A stretch of DNA of 64,000 bases from Lytechinus pictus (GCF_037042905.1 NC_087261.1:23704317-23768316); one strand, 5' to 3'. Positions 1 to 11,759 are shown, counted from the stretch's first letter. The notes: generated from the sequence alone by a model not told the origin. Numbers and translations are program-made.

Positions 1-396
1 CCAATTGCCAAATCGTCCACTATCATTTCGTCTACCATCAGTTCGTCCACTCACCACATGGTCTACTTTCTTTTAGTTTAATGCCATTCCGTCTGATAAC
101 CAGTTGGCTCGATAGCCATTTAGTCTATATACAGCATATTTAGTCCGCATACCAGTTGGTCTAATTGTAATAATTGTGCAAAATGAATGAAAATAAAATG
201 GATATTAGACCAACTGGTTATGATACGAAATGGTCATAGAAGAAATGGTGATTAGACCAAGTGATGATTAGACCAAATGGTTATTGGCCCAAATGGTTGT
301 TAGACGAAATGTTGATAGACGGAATGGCATTAGACTAAATGCAAATAGACCATATGGTGAGTGAACGAATTTGCAGTAGACGAATTGGCAATTTAC
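1..396. repeat. Palindromic interspersed repeat
   Basis: The first about 130 bases read as the reverse complement of the last about 130 bases up to position 396, giving one long imperfect inverted repeat. Both arms are built from short degenerate units of the type 'cgtcta..atttggtctaa', repeated every 15-25 bases. The outer ends pair (CCAATTGCC at the left, GGCAATTT at 387-394). It may extend to the left of the window. No coding potential is seen. It looks like a non-autonomous foldback element or MITE; the family is not identified. Confidence 0.7.
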
Positions 397-449
397 CTTT
401 TATTTTACGGTCAATCGGATCGGATTCGCCATACCCACTGACCTGTCTC

Positions 450-518
450 CGTGGTCTTTCGGTTAAGGCACCGGAGTTCTATGCCTGAGGCCCGGGTTCG
501 ATTTCCAGCAGAGACATG
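450..518 (+). repeat. tRNA-like SINE head (tRNA-Leu/Ser-like)
   Basis: An A-box-like stretch (TGGTCTTTCGGTTAAGGC) is followed by a canonical B box (GGTTCGATT), and the two ends can pair (GTCTC with GAGAC). The anticodon arm pairs poorly, so this is better read as the tRNA-derived promoter head of a SINE, or a tRNA pseudogene, than as a working tRNA. No clear SINE tail follows. Confidence 0.55.
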
Positions 519-1562
519 TTTTGGCCTTATTATATTTTCAAAAGGGAGGATGGCTCTGGCTAGGGACTTTGATTTGAGCTATGCCTACCATTGTTCTATC
601 TATTTAAATAAGTAAAATTATTATGTACATAATAATAACAAAAATGTTACACAAAAATATAACAAATAAACTACAATAACAAGGAGGCAAGAAAAGAACG
701 ATAAAAAGTAAAAATGCTTTAAAAACAATGATAATAAATCTGTAAAACGCATAGTAATGGCAATAAAAAACATTGGAAACTAAAGTATGAACGAAATACC
801 ATCCCACAAGAAAAAAGGAGGAAAGAACCTCCTTTGGCTCAAAATAAACACCACATCATACATATCGCTTTAGTTAAAGTCATGGGCATTTCGTAAATCT
901 TACTTAGTTTATATCACAATATGAAAATTGGATTGGTATAAGGTTTATATAAAATGTATACATATCATCTACTTAAGTCCATCCCTATCCTAACTTTGAC
1001 ATCTTTAATATTTGTTTTCATTTTCCGAAAGGGGCAAAATAGATGCCCGAACTTTTAGCATACGGTTTGAAAATCAGTTCATACCATTACTTTTATTGTG
1101 TTTTATTATTTCACTTTTAGTCCAGTAATTTTAGCCCAAAATTTTACCAATTTTTGAACAAATTGCAACAATTTTTTTTACCACAGTGCATTTCTGTGAG
1201 GTCCCTAGTACAACCTATTAAAGGTCCCAAGGTATTCGAATACGGGAAGGCATCTAATTTCCATAAATCTACAGATGGCTGGCAAAACTCATTGGTATGC
1301 TTTATCCTTCCTCTTCGATGATTTGTTTCAAAAGATCTCAAGTTCTAAGGTGGTACTTTACAGTGAAGTGCTATATTTTAAATAATTTCATCAATGGCAG
1401 CATGAAAAAAAATCATGGTGTAGGTTAAAATTCAACAAATAACTGCTAAATTTTCATTTGTCTTTTTCAAATTGTTTGCATAGTATCATTATGTGAATTA
1501 ATCGTCCTCACCTATCTTTTGTGAAACAAATAAGTGTTGTGATTTGATATGACATTTTCCAT
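519..1562. other. AT-rich stretch, nothing recognised
   Basis: Short open frames on the minus strand (604-807 and 1144-1341) have low-complexity or random composition and no family resemblance. No RNA gene or repeat structure was found. Confidence 0.5.
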
Positions 1563-1567
1563 AAGAA

Positions 1568-1645
<78 letters not shown>

Positions 1646-1665
1646 CCCCTCACATATATATATAT
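1563..1665. repeat. (TA)n microsatellite
   Basis: A nearly pure TA dinucleotide run with a short CACACACC interruption. It directly abuts the left end of the TIR element that follows, which fits insertion into TA-rich target DNA. Confidence 0.9.
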
Positions 1666-3567
1666 ACAACAAAAAAGTAAGTCCCCCCTAAATCAAAATG
1701 CTGCAACTTTTGAACGGAATAATTTTGAGATGTAATATTTCGTAGGTGGTTTTTCACATTCATTAGACAACTCCTGGAAAAAAAATCAAAGTGATGAATT
1801 GAGTCATGCACGAATAATCAAAGACTGAATTAAAAATGACAATTTTTGAAAGTCACAAGAGTCGTTTTTCGGATTGTGTAAATACAAAGTTTGGCGAAGG
1901 ATGTTTTTTGGTGAATTTTATGGTGCTAATGCTATTGTTATTATCCATCATTTAGACACGCCATACAAAAATTTGATAACGGATATTCATGGTTGAGTGA
2001 GCACAATTTTTTTGTGACGTATCATCATAGGGGTTTATGGTAGTATCCTCTATAACTAAAAAAAAGCACGTAAACAATTGGAAAATGTTAGTGGCTCCCC
2101 TCCTCCAATTTTTCGGCCCCTCCCCATTTTCAAATTGTGGATTCACCACTCATTAGTCCATAAATTCAATTGATCCTTAGAAATTGTTAGGAAAATAATG
2201 CATTATGCAATATAAAGAGCATTCATTCCTAAGTTTTCAAGTGTGCTTGCTCAACCATGAAAGTGTAAACAGTTCGGAAAGTGTGTAGTGAAAAAAAATG
2301 TTGGATGATAAAAACAACAGCAATTAAGTCACATTTGAAACTGAATTGCCCCCACTATTCACTTTATAACCCCACAAAATGAGTCTGTGACATTGAAAAT
2401 GCCATTCCCCCTTGATGCGTGCTCACTCATCCATAAATAAACAAATCGATTTCGTTTTTGCACAGAAATATTTCCATTGGTTGATTAACATTACTGCCAA
2501 ATGACATTGCTAAAGACAGTTTTGAAAAAAAGTTCCACCATTTTGAATAAGGGGTTACTTATTCTTTGACATATGCACCCATAGTGTACACACTGTCTAT
2601 GGGAGAGGAAATCAAAATTTTAACAAAAGTGAAAAAAGGTTTGTTTCACGGACGGTTTTTGTTACTTTTGTCATCAGTTTTTTCATGAAACTTCGCACAT
2701 GGTTTCAGAGTGACACTATCTAAAAGGTGCGCACACCAAAATAATCATTTGATACGGCACAAAGTGGGGCCAAGGCCTTGAACTTTCTTCTTATTTGTAT
2801 AATTTTCGAATATTCTGTGCTCAGATTTTCATAAAAATCAATGAAGTATGCAAAAAGGTTTGTCACAGATATTCATAGTTAGCAATTTTATTTTTTTCCA
2901 ATAATGTAAAAAAGAGCTATTCACATTCCACATGTTCATTCAAGCGTGAATGTTTAATTAAACGCCTTAAAATCATTGAAGCATGTTAATCTAATTGGTC
3001 ATGATTATAACAACAAAAGTTGGTAAGATAATTTCAGTCCCAAAATGAAACAATACTTTGCCTATGATATTTGAAAATCGTATTTTTTGTTTTCATTAAA
3101 TGTTCACTGAACCGTGAAATGATGAATATTATTGAAGATACTCTTCCCAAAAATATATGTCATCATATTCGATCATTTTATAAACAGAAATGTGTAAAAA
3201 AAAAATCAAATTATAGCAAATTTTGACTTGTGATTATTCAACCGTGAAATTTATCCGAAAAAATTGGATCGTCTTTTAGAAAGCAGCTTTCACAAGCCTT
3301 CTGTCGATTTTTCATGACGAGAATATGGAATTGGTTCTTACAAAATGGAATCAAAGTCATGATATTGGGCTTGTGACTTTTGAAAAGTGACAATTTTGCC
3401 TTCTGACGGTGCTCACTGAAGCATGACTTAAAATACGTCCATAACATTCACTCAAAGGGTAGCTTATAAAATTACCTACACGCTCATGTAAAAATGTATT
3501 CAAAACTCACAGTGGTTCGGAAATCATCGATGTTTGTTTAAGGGGGGACTTACTTTTTTTGTTGTGT
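1666..3567. mobile_element. 1.9-kb non-autonomous TIR element with internal sub-repeats
   Basis: The left end starts ACAACAAAAAAGTAAGTCCC and the right end is its inverted counterpart (GGGGGGACTTAC then TTTTTGTTGTGT, ending near 3567). Both ends sit in TA-rich flanks. No transposase frame is present. Inside, a degenerate motif of the type 'CTCACTCAACCATGAA' recurs on either strand near 1990, 2245, 2420, 2940, 3105, 3235 and 3410, so the interior appears built from diverged sub-repeats. A TA target would suit a Tc1/mariner-type mobiliser, but this is inference. Confidence 0.6.
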
Positions 3568-3574
3568 ATATATA

Positions 3575-3688
3575 TACAAAGTAAAAGTCCACCTGAAAAA
3601 ACCACCTACAAAATATTATATCTCACAATTATTCCGTTCAAAAGTTACAGCCTTTCGATTTAGGGGGGGCTTACTTTTTTGCTGTATA
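3575..3688. mobile_element. Short MITE related to the preceding element
   Basis: Read on the minus strand, this about 113-bp piece matches the first about 100 bases of the element starting at 1666, including the shared block 'TTTTGAACGGAATAAT'. Its ends form an imperfect inverted repeat (AAAGTAAAAGTCC at left, CTTACTTTTTTGCTG at right). It is flanked by TA repeats on both sides. Confidence 0.6.
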
Positions 3689-3694
3689 AATATT

Positions 3695-3750
<56 letters not shown>

Positions 3751-3917
3751 CATATATGTATATATGATAAAGAAAAACTTTTAAATCTATTGTGTCGTCC
3801 CATATTTGAGGAGAGATTTCCGCCCATGTGTGTGTGTGTGTGAGTGAGGGGGAGGGGTGAATGTGCTATAACTTATATGACAGTTGCGCTAACCGAGATG
3901 TTGGGGGAGCATATATT

Positions 3918-4005
<88 letters not shown>

Positions 4006-4010
4006 TTTTG
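3689..4010. repeat. (TA)n and poly-T microsatellites
   Basis: Long TA runs at about 3695-3765 and 3918-3988, a TG run at 3830-3842, and a T run at 3988-4008. An open frame through here (3844-4179) encodes only alternating Tyr-Ile and Phe and is an artefact of the repeat. Confidence 0.9.
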
Positions 4011-4465
4011 TCCCAATAATCAAATTATTTTTCGCCATCTACATTCCAGTTACATCCATTTTAGAGGCTATTTAAACACGGGCGGCAAACAGCTACACAC
4101 ACTTGACACAAACACGCACTCCCTCCACCCTCGTCTACATCCGTTTGCATATGACTCGCACACTATTCAAATCCGCTGAATGAATTGATCCTTGGAATAT
4201 CAAATAAATAATAAATTTTATGATATCAGTTTTCTGGAAATAAGCAGGGCCTTTGATAAAAAAGACTATTAATGGCATCAACGGATAAGACAATACTCTA
4301 TGAGATGAGTGTAATGGAAGAAGAAGAACAAATAAACTTTGATGATACATGTGCATTTTATTCAATAATAGACTTGACGATTGCACGAATGCTTGTTATA
4401 TATTGTGATGCCCATTTAATGGCATTCGTATGTGATTAATGTGATTTATTTGTATTTAAATATAT

Positions 4466-4560
4466 AATTTCCGGCATAGTGGCTCAGTGGTAGAGCGTCC
4501 GCCTCATGAACGGGAGGTCGTGTGTTCGATCCTCGGCTGAGCGGCGGCTGAGTCATACCA
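4466..4560 (+). repeat. tRNA-derived SINE, family C, plus strand
   Basis: Contains an A box (TAGTGGCTCAGTGGTAGAGC) and a B box (TGTTCGATCCTC) at tRNA spacing, with CAT in the anticodon-loop region. The same head occurs in reverse orientation at 51545-51625. The acceptor stem is imperfect and the sequence runs on into a non-tRNA body, so a SINE is favoured over a functional tRNA. Confidence 0.65.
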
Positions 4561-5030
4561 GGGATTTATAAAAATGGGACATTTTACCTTCTTGCTAGGC
4601 GCTCAGCATGTAGCTTGGAGAAGGGTAATATTAACAAATGTTTTGCAGGACCCGTCAGTTAATATGTAAATGCCAGAATCTCACAAAAGTTAACAGAGGG
4701 GATATGATTTTACTGAAATTGTGTAGGCAAAACTCTGATAAAACAAAAACCTTACAACAAAGTAATGTTCACGCATGTACATCAAAACGCTAAAAAGTGG
4801 AAAAAGTGGGTTTTGCACCCTTCGCCTTCGATGGACTATAACTCTGTACCCCGTGACAATTGTGATGCAAGAATGGTGTCAAATTAAAATTAATGAATTA
4901 ATCAATAATATAAAATGAAAATCACAAAAATTAATTATGTATTTTGGATACAGCTGACCTTTGAACTTCGGATACCCTTTTTTAGAAACACCCCGTATAT
5001 CATATATTGTACAAACGACAAATTTTGATG
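4561..5030. other. No feature recognised
   Basis: AT-rich. The first about 100 bases may be the body of the SINE just upstream. No supported coding frame. Confidence 0.4.
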
Positions 5031-5033
5031 ATT

Positions 5034-5105
5034 TTTTTTTACCTGAATGCTTGTAAACAAGCAACTAGGGGACCGACGGCTTAAAATCCCGTCTGAGGTA
5101 CCTTG
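5034..5105 (-). repeat. SINE family A 3' fragment, minus strand
   Basis: The block GCTTGTAAACAAGCAACTAG followed by GGACCGACGGCTTAA is the reverse complement of the body of the SINE at 28268-28480, and a second fragment lies at 46409-46482. On the minus strand it ends in a poly-A-like tail (CAGGTAAAAAAAAATCATC), as at 28450-28470. The tRNA head is missing here. Confidence 0.75.
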
Positions 5106-5860
5106 TAATGATGAATTATGCCTTATCAATACGAGACTTTTAAAATTGATTTATATCCTTTTGTAATTTCTATAAGTACTTGCCAAAGACTCAAAATATT
5201 AACTATTTGAACACCGATACACGAATTACATTATTAAACTTTTCACCAAATGTGCTTACAGTGCTTGAAATTTCTTTATCCCAAAGCTATATCTATCTAA
5301 AACGGGAAAACGCAAAATTGCACAAAATATAAAACAACAAACTGTATAGGTTTTTTTTTAAAATGTGTGTAGATCTACTGAAGGCTTATGATGAAACAAA
5401 AGATCAGACAATACTCATAACCATTTTTACATACAAAATGTAGATACAATTAATCTTTCAATTTAATAGGGGGCTGTAAATTTTATATTTAATACATTGA
5501 TTAATAATCGCATTCAGGGAACAGCTATTGACATGATTACTTTGTATTTGCTATATTTTGTTATTTTTTTCGTATCATCGGAACATACTGTATATGGGCG
5601 GCTATGCGCGTTGATTCGACTTTTTGCCTCCCTGCATAACAGATGAGCGAGATTATTTACATATGTTATAGGCGCCCCTCTTTTGAAGAGGGCGGAGAAG
5701 GCAGCGGCGACAACATAAAAAATCTTAACCAAGGTTAAGTTTTGATTATTATAGTTTTTTAAACTTTTGAAATGTCATTATAACTTTTGATTCTCATAGT
5801 GTTGATTATTAGTATTAGTTGCATTAACTGTGTAATTTTCCCTTTACACATTTATTTTTT
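5106..5860. other. AT-rich stretch without a supported gene
   Basis: Short frames on the minus strand (for example 5514-5732) show no conserved motif. Nothing else was recognised. Confidence 0.4.
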
Positions 5861-5863
5861 TTA

Positions 5864-5960
5864 CATAGTGCGCTTAGAAACACACGTAGTAAGCGCATTA
5901 TAATTGTTATGTATTATTACTATTATTACATTATTATTATTATTGTAACTTAGTGTCAAT
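5864..5960. repeat. Probable 3' tail of a non-LTR element
   Basis: A hairpin-like motif (GTGCGCTTAGAAACAC ... AGTAAGCGCATTA) is shared with 7322-7352, where it follows a recognisable retrotransposon C terminus. An (ATT)n tail follows at 5925-5945. This is probably a 5'-truncated copy of the same family. Confidence 0.45.
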
Positions 5961-6334
5961 GAAACTAGTAGCTTATTTTCATATGAATAGTGTTTTAGTG
6001 AAGTAATATTCATCTTAAGTTGTTTTCAAAGTCATCACTGCTGCTATTTGAATCGCGTAATGCAGGCGATAATGCCAGATGCATTCCATTTGTTGTTGTA
6101 TATGTAAACATGAATACTGTTACATGTAACTTTGATGAAGATGTGTTTATCGGCATCTACCGATATAGTTGGTCATGGAAGCATTACTGCTGGAGCCATG
6201 ATATTCCAGGGGGGGGGGGGGTGGGTGTTAACATGTTAGCAATCCAGGATGGACTAATTATCCATTTGTCTTTAATTTTTTACCTCTGGGAAGGTTTTGA
6301 TTAAGAACGAGGTATTGATCTCAATTAACAATTA

Positions 6335-6710
6335 ATGCGAGCGCGAAGCGCGAGCTGAAACTTTTTTTGTGATTTGGACCAAAAAACGCGACATTCTTAG
6401 CACATTGTGTAATCATGAACAGGATGCCTATCTAACTAAACGATTAATGTGAATTGAAGCACTGAAATGATTTGATATATTACAGGCCTATAGCAACCTG
6501 AAAAAGGACAATCAAGGCATTGTTTGTGGGAATTCATGAAGAGTAATAGCATGAGCTGAAATTTTTCGATATTCAGCACGTAATATCGAATCGCTTGCAG
6601 ATTATAGGCAAATTGACTTGAACCAGAATATTCTAAACATCATGTTATCTCCTTAAGTAGATTATTATCTCACTCAAGCCAATGCAAGCGCGAAGCGCGA
6701 GCGAAATGTT
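6335..6710. repeat. Paired GCGCGAAGCGCGAGC islands
   Basis: Two short islands, AGCGCGAAGCGCGAGC at about 6340-6356 and again at about 6690-6706, about 350 bases apart in AT-rich DNA. Related 'gcaagcgagcgaagtgagc' text occurs near 14104. They look like fragments of a common dispersed repeat. Confidence 0.5.
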
Positions 6711-7039
6711 TCATTTTATATAATCACCTGAACGTTTCCTTTACTCCCCAGTTATTCAACTCCACTCATTCTATTCAATTTACCCCTTTGACTTTTTCTT
6801 CCTTTTCTTCATTTTATAAAGGGATGAGTGGGGGAGGGGGGGGGGGGGGTCTCTATTCCCCGAGCATTCCCGTCTACGCCCATGAAAATTACTAATATTT
6901 CCTATTTAAGTAGACGACATCGGTTCACGTATTTGTATACACCATATTCCTCTTCAATTTGTTAAGAATTTCATCGGAACAATCTTAAATCCCGAAACTT
7001 TGCTATTACACATTTGATTATGATATACTTTATATACAT

Positions 7040-7355
7040 ATACCAGTTACGTTGATCGAGCCTTCTCTGTTTTTGCTCCAACCCAATGGAATGGATTGCC
7101 ATCATACATACATAATGCTAACCCCCTCGATCAATTTTAGACATTGCTAAAGACCCATCTTTCTAACGTCTAGCTAAATCCACTCTGCATCAGTTGTGGG
7201 GTTGGTCTGTTGGTGGTGCACATCTTTGTTTCGTTTTGTTTGTCTCACTCTTTTTTTCTTATTATTAAGATTACATTTCTATTTTTCCTCCATCAATTCA
7301 AAGTCAAAGTCGGAAAACTGAGCGCTTAGAAATACCTGTATTAAGCGCCTTTATT
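7040..7355 (+). pseudogene. Non-LTR retrotransposon 3' end fragment (CR1/L2 group)
   Basis: Positions 7040-7180 read in one frame as DRAFSVFAPTQWNGLP followed by a segment like LLKTHL, which is the typical C terminus of CR1/L2/Jockey-group reverse-transcriptase polyproteins (usual form: RxFSxxAPxxWNxLPxxIR...FKxxLKTHLF). A 3' UTR follows, carrying the GCGCTTAGAA...TTAAGCGC hairpin at 7322-7352. Everything upstream of this tail is missing, so this is a dead 5'-truncated insertion. Confidence 0.65.
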
Positions 7356-7450
7356 TGGATACACATTCGATTCGGCAATGAACCTAGATTTTAAATCAGA
7401 GGAATCGATGATTTAAAATTCTTACACTTAAAACATATGTTCGTCAAACT

Positions 7451-7736
7451 ACACTCTTACAATGTTGGGCAACAATACTGTCCACAAAACAATTCTCTAA
7501 AAAAATTATCCAAACAAATGTTCGTCATACTACACTTTTAAAAGGTTGGGCAACATAATGTCCACGAAACAATTGGTAAAAAAAAAAAAAAAAAAAAACT
7601 GTGGGTAGTTTTCAACCAATACTGTGTAATTTTCAACCAAAGCACACATTGTTTTAAAACTACCAAGAATTGGATGAAGTTTTAACCAACTGCTATGTGG
7701 ACAGTATGTTGCCCAACATTAATTTTTAAGAGTGTA
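7451..7736. mobile_element. MITE A, copy 1 (internally duplicated left end)
   Basis: The left end begins ACACTCTTACAATGTTGGGC, and the right end, GCCCAACATT...AAGAGTGT, is its inverted complement. The same element occurs at 53076-53270 with 195 bp. Here the left terminus is present twice (7451 and about 7528), together with a poly-A run at 7578-7598, making this copy longer. No coding capacity. Confidence 0.8.
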
Positions 7737-7872
7737 CATGTAAATGAAATGGGGATCAAAATTATTAAACCAGACGATAATTTCTTTTCTGTTACCCCAT
7801 CCTGATGTAAGACCAATTGGTTTGAGACCAAGCGTGTAAAATACTTCTTATCAGGGTGAAATTGCCCTTTGA

Positions 7873-8405
7873 TTACTCGTTTTGCAGAAAGGACCTTAAT
7901 TGTGTGGATGGAAATGGGATATCACGAAAAGACCCGGTCAAAATACATCGAAATACCTTTTTAAAATCAGAGTGTTTGAAGGCGTAGATTAATGGGTTTA
8001 TTGCAGAGTTACTGAAGACGAAACAAAACCCTAGATGAATTAGGATTGGATTATACATTTTAACTAAGGTGAGTGGTGGTATGTTGCAGAAGAGGAATAT
8101 CAAGGTAACCAATGCGAGGTTCTTGGTTACCAAATCCGTTCTCAGCCCTCGCGTGATTCTGCTGATTCTGGGCGTGGTGAAGTGGTGGCTGGGGTCGGGG
8201 CGTGGGCTCGTTTCGATTTGCTTCCTCGTGAGCTCGATTCCGAGCAGCACCCGCCGGAACGGCCGCAACTCTTCTCCTGTGAGCTCGAGCATGAAGAATG
8301 ATCTTCATATAGGCCACATATATGACAGAGAAAGACACAATGACAGAGATTGAGGTGTACAAACTGAAAATCCGAATAATGATCCTTGGTTGTGTACAAT
8401 TTAGT
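7873..8405 (-). pseudogene. Class A GPCR fragment, TM5-TM7, with frameshift
   Basis: On the minus strand, about 8405-8300 encodes a TM5-like segment (FSLYTSISVIVSFSVIYVAY followed by basic KIILHARAHRRR). TM6 (LALVTLIFLFCNIPPLTL) and TM7 with the NPxxY motif (FSNSAINPLIYAF), an 8th-helix-like HSDFKKVFRC and a terminal tail ending at 7873 lie in a different frame. The TM6-TM7 frame has a stop codon just upstream of 8292, so at least one base must have been gained or lost in the region encoding the third intracellular loop. TM1-TM4 are not in the window. TM5 is preceded by a poly-G tract and repeat DNA rather than a clear acceptor site. Either a decayed gene copy or a last exon with a sequencing or assembly indel is possible. 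The ligand class cannot be told. Confidence 0.65.
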
Positions 8406-8492
8406 CTTTGAGTCGTCCCCTGGGGGGGGGGGGGTACTCGACCAAAAAAGTAGTAGGTATGTGCCGCGGGCGAGACAAAAAAACGGGGGCCT

Positions 8493-8955
8493 TGTTTATA
8501 CCTGATTACCCATATGTCCAAGTCTCATGAAATAGATCCTTATACGTTCAAAGTTAAGACATGTCAAAAACTTAACATTGGTTAAGATTTCAATGTTTAT
8601 ACCCCACATTGTCTTGACCCTTCATGACATTTGACCTTGATATTATGACCTAAATCTCCCCCAAAATTACACCTGATACCTGATCATCTGTGTTCAAGTT
8701 CCATGAAATAGTTCCATATACTTTCGAAGTCATATACATAACCTTTCTAAAGAATTCAATGCTGATACCTTTGCATGGTCGAAGTTCATTGACCCAAAAT
8801 GACCTTCGACCTCCATCACTTGACTTTAATCTCATGAAGGATGATCATCTTTACATGATTACCATTATATCCTAGTTTCATGAAGTAATTCTGTATATTA
8901 TAAGAATATTTCAAAAAGTTGACCTTGGTTAAGATTGAATTGTTGACGACGCCGC
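8493..8955. repeat. Tandem repeat, about 176-bp period, three diverged copies
   Basis: The phrase 'catgaaatag' with nearby 'aagtt(c/t)catga' recurs at about 8527, 8702 and 8879, and each unit ends in 'ttgacc(t)' blocks. The array ends in a GACGACGCCGCC-rich patch near 8944. Similar 'caagtttcatgaa' repeats are common in marine invertebrate genomes. The array abuts the GPCR fragment. Confidence 0.65.
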
Positions 8956-9149
8956 CTTCGTCGTTGCCTTCGAAAAGTGCCGACTGTAGTCTCGTCCGCT
9001 TAACATCCACATCAAATCTTTCTGCCCTTGTACATGCCCTCAAAATTAGGTTTTACGGTATATTTTTTTCATTTACTTGATTGTGTGACAACCAAAACTT
9101 CCTAATTCTTATACAACCAGATTAGTATATGTAGGAGTGATGATCATTT

Positions 9150-9890
9150 TGAAAATATGCTAATTAATATGCAAATGAAACACCTTTGAAACAGTTTTAA
9201 ACCTTAACAAATGATATCCCAAAGCAAAATACCAATGAGACTCTTAACGATTTAAAAGAGCTGTAAGAACTCTAAATACAGCAAAATGAAAATGGATATC
9301 GGCAATCCTGGATTTATACAAATTAGACGCCTTTCCTATGTTTACATATTTTAAGAACTATAGCATGATTTCTGAGGATAAAAAAAATATACTGCAGTCT
9401 AAAGCTTTCTGCAAAAAACAAGACAAAACATTTTTTAAGTAACATTAAAATATGTGTATAAAAAACAGTAAGAAAATGGCCCAAATCAGAATTTAGCGGC
9501 CATTTGGAAAAATATGCTAATACGTATGCAAACGAACCACTCATATAATAAAGATGTAACTTTAAAAAAAAAAAATATCCTGCACTTATACGTATATCCG
9601 ACTTCGGAAGTTCAAATGAGTCAAATGAGCTATTTTAGGCTCTTGACTGGGTACAGATAATGTATTTTGGCGGCCATCTTGGATTTATGCAAATTAGAAC
9701 ACTTTCCCCTTTTTGGATTCTTGGGGACTTTTCGTAAGGTCTTCTGTAGACCTCAAAGAAATGCACTGCAGTGGAATAAATTCGGTTGCAATTTGTTCCA
9801 AATGAAACGTTAAATTGGCTGGGAATTTTTCACGGTATATCGGCCAGTGTTCTGTAGGCAAGTACAAGTACTCGCACTCCCACAGGTGGT
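9150..9890. repeat. Two-copy repeat, about 350-370 bp
   Basis: 'atatgctaattaatatgcaa' near 9157 and 'atatgctaatacgtatgcaa' near 9512 match, as do 'tggatttatacaaattaga' (about 9309) and 'tggatttatgcaaattaga' (about 9682). These define two adjacent diverged copies. No coding content. Confidence 0.6.
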
Positions 9891-10930
9891 CCGTTTTCAA
9901 CCAATAAGCGTCATTTGTCCGCGCATGCGTGTCTCATTTCACTTTTTTTTCTTTTCCGGATGCTCGTCACACTCACATCATATAAAACATTAAGTTGTCA
10001 ACCCATTTTCCCCATATCACCAAACATACTCATCGACGTGAAAAAGCTGAGATATTTCGTCATACCAATCCTGACCCAGTTGGCGACATCGATTTGTGCA
10101 AGGTAAGAATGCCGATTTCACATGTTCAACAGTGTTCAACTTATATTTATTATTGTGTTAGCCAGTTTCTATGTACATTTTCGCATGATTAGAAGAAGGT
10201 AATTTGAACTCTAATGGAATGGTGGTTTGATATTCAATGACATAAGCACCAACTTTGATTCCATGATTATTTATATATAATTTTCTTGAATTATATTTTT
10301 CATTAGATCCACTGAAAAACAAAGATGCGTCTATATACTTTGAACTTACCTTATGACCATCATGATATGCATACCAAATAGAATTTGAACTTTATTGTGC
10401 TATTCTAGTAACTGGTCTTAGCAGTTTCTGTATCCTGTTACATCAAAATGCTTACGTAAAACCTTGCTTTGAATTTTGCCTAAACTAATGAAAGATAAGA
10501 TTTTTTTACAAACTTGTCTATGTAATCTGGCTTATTTTCGAGCAATATTTTATATTCCAATTTGAATTTCTTGAGTTTTTTTCATCAAAATTGTATCATG
10601 ATTTTTGCTCAGCGACTCTGTTTTTTTCTTAATAATGAACAAAAATTCAGGTTAATATCTTTATTGATTAAAACTAACAAACTTTCTTACAAAGATTTAA
10701 GATGATTCAATCTTTGATGACCGGTCAGGGAACTACCCCTGACCAAGGTAGACCTAACCTTGGATTATTTATTTATAAAAAAAAAATCGTTTTACTCAAT
10801 TGATGACAATATTTTGATACAGAAACCTTTCAAGTATGCATGTGTCCGAGGGCTTCCTCTAAACCGGTTTAAAAAGACTATCTTGCTTGCAGATATCAGT
10901 TTGTTCAACATGGGGAAATACTTTCAAAGA
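9891..10930. other. No gene recognised
   Basis: AT-rich with small unconvincing frames (9915-10106, 9995-10192). One short perfect-type hairpin, GGTCAGGGAACTACCCCTGACC-like, lies at 10723-10744. Nothing else was seen. Confidence 0.45.
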
Positions 10931-10934
10931 AAAC

Positions 10935-11750
10935 GAGAATAAGATGGCGGTGTCCCTCAAGGCTCAGTACTAGGATCTACATTGAATTTATTTTATAAAT
11001 GACCTTCCATCACTTTCATTTTTTTTTTATAGATCTTATCTTTTAACACCTTTCCAATTGAACATGATGAGATCGATACCAATAAGATAGATACTTATGT
11101 ATTAAATGCAAAAATGGTGTGTTGCAAATAAGATAACTATCAACTCTCTGAAAACCAAATTTATGTTAATTAGCAGTAGAAGAAGGTATGTCAAGTTGCA
11201 TGGTAATATTACACTAGATAGAGAGGAATTAGAATAAGTTGATGAAGCAACTTTTGTAGGTGTAACAATTGATAAACATCTGTCATGGAAAGGCCATGCA
11301 TGTACGGACGATTAACTCAAGTATACGTAAGAAAATAGGAATCTTGTTTCGGTCACGACATTTTGTACCCAAATTTACTTTAATATTATCCTACAAATCT
11401 TTTACAGAACCATATCTCACTTTAATATGACATTGGCGTGTGAGGGAGTACATGCCACGAGCAGCCCGAATTGATATCTTTCCCCCAAAATGGCAGTGCG
11501 TGCATGCAATTACCCTTAGTCACTGGAAAGCTCTTTCTCGCCCTTTATTTAATGATTTCAAGATTCTAAATGTTTTTGATTTGCATAATCTATCAGTGTG
11601 TACCGTCATGTATGATCTGCGTAATAATGACCTACCTCACTCCTTAGCAGACAATTGTAACCTAATTGAGCACAATTATCCTACTAGACAGAAGAAAGGC
11701 CAGCAAGTAAATCTTCCAAGACTACAAATAACTCAAAGCCAATTTTAAAT
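10935..11750 (+). pseudogene. Degraded non-LTR retrotransposon RT fragment
   Basis: At about 10945-10975 the plus strand reads GGVPQGSVLGST, the RT motif that precedes the catalytic domain end in CR1/Jockey-type elements. Downstream pieces read EATFVGVTIDKHLSWKGH (11243-11300), another conserved block of the same families. The intervening frame is broken many times. The open piece 11440-11748 covers the C-terminal region. A dead copy. Confidence 0.65.
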
Positions 11751-11759
11751 TTCTTTTCT

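Noticed and set aside
3844..4179. 111-residue open frame
   Set aside because: Encodes Tyr-Ile and Phe runs from TA and T microsatellites.
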